Below are positions 1 through 6,700 of a DNA stretch of 12,271 nt, piece after piece. Location of the stretch: contig JAEOSY010000009.1 of NCBI GenBank assembly GCA_016840125.1, positions 1 through 12,271 on the forward strand, in the 5' to 3' direction. Under the pieces are notes generated by a model that saw only the letters and a program-made list of their open reading frames with translations, was not told the origin of the DNA and did not search any database. Origin of the DNA: Candidatus Helarchaeota archaeon. GTDB lineage: Archaea > Asgardarchaeota > Lokiarchaeia > Helarchaeales > HEL-GB-A. Position numbers and translations under genes: made by a program. The first letter of the stretch is position 1. Each line of letters opens with the position of its first letter.

Positions 1-213
1 CAATTTTATTACCCTTAATTTAGTTCTACAGGGAATAAGTTGTAGCTGATATATAAAGGGGGACAGAGAGAAAGGGAAAAGTGATATTTTCAAGAGCGGG
101 AATTACTATCCGACAAAAACAACATTAATGCGGTTTTTTTAATTTCCGTTAACGAAGCGCAAAAACGTTTGAAAATTAATAGTTAGAAATTAGACTGTCC
201 TTCAATAACACAA
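1..213. other. Non-coding region downstream of serS
   Basis: I see no credible ORF on either strand; ATG-started frames close within a few to a dozen codons. A TATA-like string (gatatataaa, about 48-57) could serve a plus-strand promoter, but no gene follows it. Short oligo-T and oligo-A runs around 131-165 may help end the serS transcript, but no strong hairpin is visible. Confidence 0.5.
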
Positions 214-1773
214 TTAAACGATTATATCATCAATATTATTCTGTTTAGCATATTGCTTCGCTTCTTTCTCATCCTTAAACATTTGAATAAGATCGTACTC
301 TAGGAACTTCGTTTGGTCATCGCGAGTAACTTCGATTACAGGGCGCGCTTTATCTCCTGATTCATAATAGATTTTTAAGAGATAGATATCTTTCTTTTTC
401 GCTGCCGTTGCGCATTTCTTGCATAATTTTGGACCTTTTGAGCAGTGGGGGATGCTCTTCTTTCGAATAATAAGCTCTGAGGTTTTTTTCAATCGTCCAG
501 CCTTAGAAGAGATGAGTTTTTTCCCGTTCATATATCTCTGTAAGGCACTAGGAATTTTGATAGATCCATCCTCTATCTGATGATTTTCGAGTAGACAACA
601 GATAGTGCGTTCTGTGGCGATTGCGGTTGAATTGAGGGTATGAACAACCTCTTTATCTTCACCATGAATTCCAACTCGGATCCCCAATTTTCGAGCTTGA
701 TAATCAGTACAGTTACTACATGATACGAGTTCCCTGTACGTGTCTTGTGCGGGAAACCAACCTTCGAGGTCATATTTTTTCGCAGCATTATCATTCATTT
801 CGCCACTCGCGATATTTACAATACGATACGGAATTTCCAGTTCTTTAAAAATTTCTTCAGTTATCTTAATCATTTCCTCGTGGAACTTCCAAGACTCTTC
901 GGGTTTACAATACACATATTGCTCGATTTTATCAAACTGATGGATACGAAATATTCCTTTAGTATCCTTACCATGCGAACCTGCTTCTCTTCGGAAACAA
1001 GCTGAATAAGCCGTATATTTTAGGGGTAAACTTTTCGGATGCAGAATTTCGCCCATATGTAAGGCGGCAAGTGTTTGTTCAGATGTTGCAATGAGGTAGA
1101 GATCCGTCCCTTCAAGCTTGTACAACTGCTCTTCAAAATCCGCCAACTCCGCCGCTTTCTCCATCACTTCATGTTTAATAAAATAGGGAGTCCAAAATGG
1201 TGTATATCCTTTGGCAATTAACCGGTCAAGTGCAAACTGAATTAAGGCGAGATTAAGGAGAACTAAATCATTTTTCAGATAGTAGGTTCTTGATCCCGCG
1301 ACTTTAGCAGCGGTTTTAAGATCCACCCCATCGATAAGTTCCACCAATTCGACATGGGGTTTTGGTATAAAAGCTATCAGAGGTATTTCCCCCCAAGTAC
1401 GTTCGATTTTATTAGAGGTCTCCGTTTCTCCGATCGGAACCGATTCATGTAATATATTTCCTACCACATAGCGTGCTTTTTCCCGCTTTTCTAAATAACC
1501 CTTCTCTAAAACCTCTAATTCAGGAATGTCCTTTTTTATTTTTTTCATTTTTTTTATTTCGGTCGAAAAATCCTCGCCCTTTTTCTTTTTCTCATTAATT
1601 TGATTGGTGATGCTATTCCGTTCCTGGCGTAGCGAGTCTAATTTCGTTTTAGTTTCACGCCATTTGTTATCAAATTCAATAACTTCCTGTACTTTCGCGG
1701 GATCTTTGAATCGCTTCTTCTCAGACTCGATGATAACATCCGGATTTTCTCTAAACAGTTTTATATCAATCAT
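214..1773 (-). CDS. serS: Seryl-tRNA synthetase with Cys-containing C-terminal extension
   Basis: Charges tRNA-Ser with serine in the cytoplasm. Residues 1-115 form the long antiparallel coiled-coil arm that grips the tRNA (Lys/Glu-rich, IDIKLFRENPDVI start). The class II catalytic core follows: TSE serine-binding motif at 230-232, motif 2 FRREAGSHGKDTKG at 260-273 followed by IFRIHQF, ELVSCSNCTDYQARK at 348-362, and motif 3 LNSTAIATERT...LLENHQ at 380-399 ending IPSALQRYM near 415. It is the common SerRS type, not the rare methanogen type. Usual length is about 420-460 residues; this one has 519 because of an extra tail (422-519) with H443-C444, C451 and C454, then an alpha/beta-looking segment (KIYYESGDKARPVIEVTR, then a helix). 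The ATG start opens directly on the canonical SerRS N-terminus. It is divergent from the nucleoside phosphorylase gene. The family call is certain; the tail is unidentified. Confidence 0.97.
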   Translation of the reverse strand: MIDIKLFRENPDVIIESEKKRFKDPAKVQEVIEFDNKWRETKTKLDSLRQERNSITNQINEKKKKGEDFSTEIKKMKKIKKDIPELEVLEKGYLEKREKARYVVGNILHESVPIGETETSNKIERTWGEIPLIAFIPKPHVELVELIDGVDLKTAAKVAGSRTYYLKNDLVLLNLALIQFALDRLIAKGYTPFWTPYFIKHEVMEKAAELADFEEQLYKLEGTDLYLIATSEQTLAALHMGEILHPKSLPLKYTAYSACFRREAGSHGKDTKGIFRIHQFDKIEQYVYCKPEESWKFHEEMIKITEEIFKELEIPYRIVNIASGEMNDNAAKKYDLEGWFPAQDTYRELVSCSNCTDYQARKLGIRVGIHGEDKEVVHTLNSTAIATERTICCLLENHQIEDGSIKIPSALQRYMNGKKLISSKAGRLKKTSELIIRKKSIPHCSKGPKLCKKCATAAKKKDIYLLKIYYESGDKARPVIEVTRDDQTKFLEYDLIQMFKDEKEAKQYAKQNNIDDIIV

Positions 1774-1944
1774 ACTATCTTATTCCTGAGACCAGATAAT
1801 AAAAGAATAAAGATATATTCCTATTTAAATTAAATAAAATTCCTAGTTATTTGGACTGATTCCCCGGATTGAAGAAGATTGCCGATTTTACGCACGCTAA
1901 GTAATTATTTAAAGGCGTATTTATTACGAGGAGTGATACGGGTT
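1774..1944. promoter_or_regulatory. Divergent promoter region between serS and the phosphorylase operon
   Basis: The 171-nt spacer between two divergent genes must carry both promoters. The AT-rich core at about 1815-1842 (tttaaattaaataaaat) can be read as a TATA-like box on either strand. A second candidate, atttaaag near 1906-1913, is too close to the plus-strand start to leave a transcribed ribosome binding site. Start sites are not resolvable by eye. Confidence 0.35.
1928..1933 (+). promoter_or_regulatory. Ribosome binding site (GAGGAG) for the phosphorylase gene
   Basis: GAGGAG followed by TGAT lies 11 nt before the ATG at 1945. It supports that start rather than the in-frame TTG at 1879 (22 codons earlier) or the GTG at 1933, which overlaps the site itself. 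Confidence 0.6.
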
Positions 1945-2697
1945 ATGTCTCAAAAGAATAAAGTAGTGTATATGGTATTAAATTGTTCCTCAAAGAAAAT
2001 TGCAGCGAGAGTAATACTCCCAGCCACCGAATATGTCATTCAACAAATTATAAAGCAAATAAAAGTCAAAAAATACGGTAAAACAGTGAAGGGAATATAT
2101 AATAATGTTGAAATTTCCATAATTGGTTCGGGCATGGGCGCCCCTGTCACTGCGATGGTTATGGAAGCTTTGAAAAGAACTGAGGTCAATTATTTAATCC
2201 GGCTTGATTACTGCGGGGGTTTATCGGAGGATATGGAGATAGGAGGAATTGTTCTATGCTCTGAAGCCATCTGTGGAGATGGTACCACCCCCCATTATCT
2301 CAATTCCGATTCACAATATCCAAGTATACCTGCAAATTCGAATTTGACTTCCTTAATCAAAGATGAATTAGATAAACAGGAAATTGATTATCATCAGGGT
2401 CCGATATGGAGTCATGATGCATTATTTAGAGAACCGCTTGAGCTACTAGAGAAAGCCAGATCACAGGGTGCAATCGCCATTGATATGGAGACTTCGGTCG
2501 TTTTTACCCTTGGGGAACTCTTTAACATTCCAACAGCATCAATTTTGATTATTACCGATAAACCAAGCGGTGCTGGAATTGAGGGGGAAAAACTTTCCAT
2601 GTCTCCAAAGATATTCCAAAATTTAGATAGAGTAGCTAAGATAGTTTTAAATGTGCTGTCATCATTAAACGGGGAAACAAATAAAAAGACTGATTGA
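1945..2697 (+). CDS. Nucleoside phosphorylase family protein (PNP/UDP phosphorylase superfamily)
   Basis: Probably cleaves a purine or pyrimidine nucleoside, or methylthioadenosine, with phosphate to give the free base and (methylthio)ribose-1-phosphate, in salvage. The 250-residue length fits the PNP_UDP_1 family. Visible landmarks are the Gly-rich phosphate loop GSGMG (61-65), the family strand IRLDYCGGL (85-93) with R86 at the usual phosphate-binding Arg, the ribose-contacting Met-Glu in IDMETS (179-184), and D205 in IITDKPSG at the position of the catalytic Asp. The usual Gly-(Thr/Ser) after R-V is replaced by Asp-Tyr, so substrate specificity cannot be told. The ATG is chosen because of the GAGGAG site; a TTG start would add 22 residues (MPILRTLSNYLKAYLL...) unlike the family. 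It is followed after 25 nt by a membrane-protein gene on the same strand, a likely operon. Which nucleoside it uses is unknown. Confidence 0.85.
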   Translation: MSQKNKVVYMVLNCSSKKIAARVILPATEYVIQQIIKQIKVKKYGKTVKGIYNNVEISIIGSGMGAPVTAMVMEALKRTEVNYLIRLDYCGGLSEDMEIGGIVLCSEAICGDGTTPHYLNSDSQYPSIPANSNLTSLIKDELDKQEIDYHQGPIWSHDALFREPLELLEKARSQGAIAIDMETSVVFTLGELFNIPTASILIITDKPSGAGIEGEKLSMSPKIFQNLDRVAKIVLNVLSSLNGETNKKTD

Positions 2698-2722
2698 AGA
2701 AATTATTTGGAAGGGATTAATT

Positions 2723-3280
2723 ATGGGATTAGGAATCTTTCCGTTTGCGTTACATCCGCTAGCCTATGTTGGCATAGCGTTTGGTATTATAATTGGAATT
2801 GCACTTTTATTGATGATTCTCAAAGTTGATCATCTATTTATTTGGACATTTGCGCTTCTTAGTGGGATGTATGTTAGCGGTTCGGCATGGGAATCCCTCG
2901 TTGTCACTCTTATTCCAGACACTGGTCATATCTACCTATTTACGATTTGGTGGTTAACGTATGGGATAGCCGCCTTTTCGTTCCTCATCGTATATCTCGT
3001 GTTTCAAATGCAGATTCCTAGAAAAATCAACTGGAATAAAACAATTTCCCTTCTAATATTAATTGTAGGGGTTGTATTATTTATGGGAGTCCTCGAAGAT
3101 TTCGGTTGCTTCTTTATTTGGGGACTAGAGTATTTCATTCCAACGGAAGTTACCTGGCACGACTGGATAGGGAACGTTATACCCGTCTTTTATCTGACCG
3201 CCATTCCAGGACTGTTTTTATTGGTTTTGGGACTATATCTTGGGCGAAAATACAGGGAACCTACTAAGTTCATAAAATAA
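2723..3280 (+). CDS. Five-helix integral membrane protein, unknown function
   Basis: A 185-residue hydrophobic protein that I do not recognise. Five membrane segments can be seen: about 10-32 (HPLAYVGIAFGIIIGIALLL), 35-55 (HLFIWTFALLSGMYVSGSAW), 67-92 (IYLFTIWWLTYGIAAFSFL), 103-123 (TISLLILIVGVVLFMGVL) and 150-173 (VIPVFYLTAIPGLFLLVLGL), followed by a short basic end (GRKYREPTKFIK). A D-x-x-H/W-rich loop lies between helices 4 and 5 (EDFGCFF, TEVTWHDW). The ATG has a purine-rich GGAAGGG 7 nt or so upstream. It lies 25 nt after the nucleoside phosphorylase and a U-run follows its stop, so the two genes are probably one transcript. The pairing does not show a function; a nucleoside or base transporter is not supported because the protein is too small and matches no permease family I know. 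Confidence 0.75.
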   Translation: MGLGIFPFALHPLAYVGIAFGIIIGIALLLMILKVDHLFIWTFALLSGMYVSGSAWESLVVTLIPDTGHIYLFTIWWLTYGIAAFSFLIVYLVFQMQIPRKINWNKTISLLILIVGVVLFMGVLEDFGCFFIWGLEYFIPTEVTWHDWIGNVIPVFYLTAIPGLFLLVLGLYLGRKYREPTKFIK

Positions 3281-3290
3281 AATTATATTA

Positions 3291-3300
3291 TCTCTTTTTT
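3291..3300 (+). terminator. U-rich terminator after the two-gene operon
   Basis: TCTCTTTTTT lies 10 nt after the membrane-protein stop with no clear stem, the usual form of an archaeal U-run terminator. Confidence 0.45.
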
Positions 3301-3307
3301 ACAGCTT

Positions 3308-3437
3308 TTAGAATCCATTTTTGGTCATTTCACGCACTGCTTCATAGATTTGAGAGCGCTATTGAGAGACCATGGTAATTAATTTCAGGGATTCGGATTC
3401 TGAAAATTTAGAGTCCTTTTCAACAATTTGTAAAGTG
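3308..3437 (-). pseudogene. 3'-end remnant of a paralogue of the 117-residue gene at 9411-9764
   Basis: Read on the minus strand, this stretch encodes the last ~36 codons of the 9411-9764 protein (SESESLKLITMVSQ then RSQIYEAVREMTKNGF), starting exactly at the TAA stop. By hand alignment of 3308-3415 with 9411-9518 I count 15 differences in 108 nt, and 13 of them are synonymous. The two coding changes are a Glu/Lys swap and a Trp codon (TGG) turned into TAG at about 3359-3361. Similarity fades around 3430-3437, and nothing resembling the first two thirds of the gene is present upstream. The synonymous pattern means the copy evolved as a working gene for some time before being truncated and stopped. 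TAG ends two other genes here, so it is read as a stop. Confidence 0.85.
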
Positions 3438-3449
3438 ACGAAAAAAAAT

Positions 3450-3470
3450 ATGTGATTCATAGAATCACAT
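3450..3470. promoter_or_regulatory. Palindrome 1, candidate operator
   Basis: Perfect 9-bp arms ATGTGATTC and GAATCACAT with an ATA centre. The symmetry and 21-bp size suit a dimeric helix-turn-helix regulator. It lies 14 bp upstream of the TATA-like TATATAG. The TGTGA/TCACA halves recall CRP sites, but the gap is 9 bp rather than 6. Confidence 0.55.
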
Positions 3471-3484
3471 TTTCAATAAAAAAG

Positions 3485-3491
3485 TATATAG
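3485..3491 (+). promoter_or_regulatory. Candidate TATA box of the giant surface-protein gene
   Basis: TATATAG, preceded by an A-rich stretch (3476-3483) that could act as a BRE, lies between two palindromes. Initiation about 25 nt downstream would give a leader of roughly 200 nt before the ATG at 3714. Other AT-rich candidates near 3585-3620 exist. Confidence 0.35.
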
Positions 3492-3553
3492 ATAAATAAT
3501 TCTTCAAGAGATCTGGGGTGTTGAACGAATTTTAACAGTTTTTTTTCACTAAA

Positions 3554-3575
3554 GTGTGACTCTATAGAATCACAC
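3554..3575. promoter_or_regulatory. Palindrome 2, candidate operator
   Basis: Left arm GTGTGACTC and right arm GAATCACAC around TATA: a 22-bp palindrome with one mismatch. It shares TGTGAYTC and GAATCACA with palindrome 1. The centres are about 104.5 bp apart, close to ten helical turns, so both would face the same side of the DNA. Confidence 0.5.
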
Positions 3576-3713
3576 ATCATTCTTAATAATAATTAAGATA
3601 GATCATATTATTCAGTAATAAAATTGGTCTCCAATCTCATAATAACCAAAAAATGGGAGAAAGAGACTACAAATCATGATTTAATAATTGGAAAAATTCC
3701 CTGGGATAAAACC

Positions 3714-6700
3714 ATGAGAAAAAAGGGTTTGAAATTCATTGTCTTGAATTTTGTGATCATTTTTTCCACATTTTTCATGGGAATGTATATTATTGGCAAT
3801 GAAAATTCATTTACGACCCAAGATCTTAAGTATTGTAGGGATTTGTCAAGGGGATTAGAAGTGACTACCAGCGGATGGATCCCAACTGAAGTAGTTTCTA
3901 CGGAGGATAGAAGGGCTTCAAGGAATCCCTCAATTGCTGTGGATGATATTGGAAACGTGCACGTAGTTTGGACCGATTATCCGAATATCTTCTATAAGCT
4001 CTGGAATAGTACCACTAGTATTTGGGCTCCAATTGAGCTGGTCTCTACGGAAAGTATTAATGGAACTAAATATCCTGCTATTGCGGTTGATGGGGCAGGT
4101 CATGTACATGTGGCGTGGCAAGATCGGACGGATTACAATGGTTGTGGAATAGATACAGATATTTTTTATAAACGTAGAAATGCCACCACGGGTACTTGGA
4201 CTTTGACGGAAGTAGTCTCCATCGAGGGAGCGACTTGGTCTCAATTGGTAACAATTGCGGTTGATGGGGAAGGGAATGCACATTTGGCATGGGACGATTA
4301 TGCAGAGTATAGCGGCTCCGGATTTGATAAGGATATCTTCTATAGGCAGTGGAACTCCGCCACAGACACTTGGACTCAAACTGAAGTGGTTTCAACGGAG
4401 AGTATGAAAAACTCGTTGAATTCAGCAATCTATATAGATAGTTCTGATAATGTGTATGTGGCATGGCATGATATACCCGATTCTAAAAATATCTTCTACA
4501 AACAGCGGAACTCCATCACGGGCACTTGGACCAATACCGAAGTAGTCACCACAAAAACCAATTATTATATCAATTATCCAACACTTGTGGTAGACGGGGT
4601 AGGCCATGTACATGTAGCGTGGGAAGACAAATCTATTTATACCGAACTGGGTTGGAAAATCTTCTATAAGCGACGAAACGCCTTTACAGGCACTTGGACA
4701 CTGACCGAGGTTGTGTCTACGGAGAGCACTAGTGATTCTCAAGACCCAGCCATGGCAGTGGATGGAGCAGGAAATGTCCATTTGGTCTGGGAGGATAAAA
4801 CGAATTACGGTGGTGCAATAGGATATTCTGACATATTCTATAAATATTGGAATGCCACCTCAAACAGTTGGACCACGACTGAATGGATTTCCACGGAGAG
4901 CACGAAATGGGCTTGTAATCCAACGATTGGAGTAGATGGGGACGGATTCGTGCACGTAGCGTGGGAGGATAATACTGATTATAATGGCGCGGGATGGGAT
5001 AGTGATATTTTCTACAAAAGGATTACAGAAGTCCCGAATGCTCCCATATTAGATGCTATTTTGCCGAATCCTGATGATGTACGAATAATTGATTTAAGCT
5101 GGAACGATGTAGATAGTGCAACAATTTATTACATCTATAGAGCCAATTCACCCATAATATCAGTGGATGGAATGATACCAGTAGCAGCGACTACCATGAA
5201 TTATCATCAAGACCATATTCCTTTTAAGGACACCTATTATTATGTAATCGTTGCTGGAAATCCCCTGGGAAATAGTTCTTTTTCAAATAGTGAAAGTATT
5301 GTGGTAATGTTTCAAACTCCAAATGCGCCCATACTTGAACCCATTTTACCCAATCCTGATAATGATCAAATTATTGAGTTAAATTGGAATGATGTAGTTG
5401 GAGCGACCATTTACTACGTCTATAGATCTAATTCGCTCATCACATCAGTGGATGGAATGACGCCAATAGCTTCAATCTTCACAAATAATTATCAAGATAC
5501 GCTAACTATCAATGGGAAATATTATTACGTGATCACTGCCGGAAATGCATTTGGTAATAGTTTCATCTTCAATTGCGAACATGTTTTTGTAGTCAAACCA
5601 CCTCCATTATTTGATGGCATGTATATAACTTATAATTTTTACATTTGCACAAATAATCATCAATATTATCTTGGAAGCTCGAAGTTCGCTTATTCTCAAG
5701 TATCAGAAAGTAAATTCAATGTGAGCTGGCATAGTTTTAGGGATGATGAGTGGGAAGAGGATATTCGAACCAGAAATATAATAGGGAGCAGTCTTTTTGG
5801 TCGTGATGTACACACTCCAGTATGGCTCTTCACAAACATTTCACTGGGCGATTCAGTTCAAATTGCGATTCTTAATGTTTCAAGCGAAGGAGGGGACCAT
5901 ACTTTCAATGTTTCGAGTGAATTAATTTATGACTTTCCGGGGCTTGGCCCCCTTGGCGTTTGGGTCTTGGAAGATTTAAAAGCGTCTGGCGCAGTTGTTT
6001 GGTATGAGAAAAGCATGGGTATTCTCTTGAATGGGACTTTTTATGATAATGACGATCCCTATACCTTTGATCTCAAGCAGACCAATTTCGAATTTATTTA
6101 CGCAACGAATAATTATGCTCCAGAGTTGAGTTCGGGTTCTGTTAGTCCTTTAACTGGTAATCAGAACAAACAATTCACCTTCAGCGCAATTTATAGGGAT
6201 CAAGATAATTTTCATCCTGTGTTTATCAACGTATTAATAAACGGAACATCTTACCCAATGGAAAAACAAGATCCCAATGACTTGAATTTTAAAGATGGGT
6301 GCATATATCAATACTCCACTTTTTTACAGCCAGGAAGTTATAATTATTCCTTCGAGTGCCATGATGGGATGTTTTACAATTCATCTGCCACCTACACTGG
6401 TTTAAAAGTAATTGCAGCCAATTTTTTTCCTCCAATATTGAGTGGGGTTCAGGTCAATACCGAAACGGGCTACAATGTGACTTCGACATTTATAATATTG
6501 GGATTTACAATCAATTATACTGATGCTGACAATAACGCCCCGGAATACATGAATATAACCCTAAATTCGACGAAATATTCTATGATCAAACAAGATCCAC
6601 TTGATGTTAATTACATGGATGGTTGTCTATATGTTATTAGTAATGCAATGGATGGGATAGGGGCTTATACTTATCATTTCAATTGCTCTGATGGTGTTAT

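Larger units (their letters stand above)
3281..3713. other. 433-nt gap: decayed gene fragment, two palindromes and leader of the giant gene
   Basis: No intact gene is visible. In order, the gap holds a U-run (3291-3300), the 3' remnant of a copy of the 9411-9764 gene (3308-3437, minus strand), a palindrome (3450-3470), a TATA-like TATATAG (3485-3491), a T8 run (3539-3546), a second related palindrome (3554-3575), and AT-rich leader. The frame of the giant gene is open back to a TTG at 3624, but its 30 extra codons precede an otherwise classical signal sequence and are better read as leader. Confidence 0.6.

Noticed and set aside
1879..1944. 22-residue N-terminal extension of the nucleoside phosphorylase from a TTG
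   Set aside because: The GAGGAG site is placed for the ATG at 1945, and the extension does not resemble family members.
3308..3437. TAG in the gene remnant read as pyrrolysine or another amino acid
   Set aside because: The intact copy has Trp at that place, TAG ends two other genes in the window, and the rest of the gene is missing, so a nonsense mutation in a pseudogene is simpler.
3450..3470. CRP-type operator (TGTGA-N6-TCACA)
   Set aside because: The half-sites are present but separated by 9 bp here and 10 bp at 3554-3575, not 6, and CRP regulation is not expected in archaea.
3624..3713. In-frame upstream extension of the giant gene from TTG at 3624
   Set aside because: It would put 30 hydrophilic residues before a classical basic-plus-hydrophobic signal sequence and has no clear ribosome binding site.
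3930..4464. Two long overlapping minus-strand open frames (149 and 128 codons) across the propeller repeats
   Set aside because: They are antisense to the repeat array, so their apparent repetition mirrors the sense repeats; Pro/His/Tyr-rich composition and lack of ribosome binding sites mark them as shadows.
3885..5030. CRISPR-like or tandem DNA repeat
   Set aside because: The periodicity is at protein level with variable unit length and diverged nucleotides; there are no constant repeats with unique spacers.
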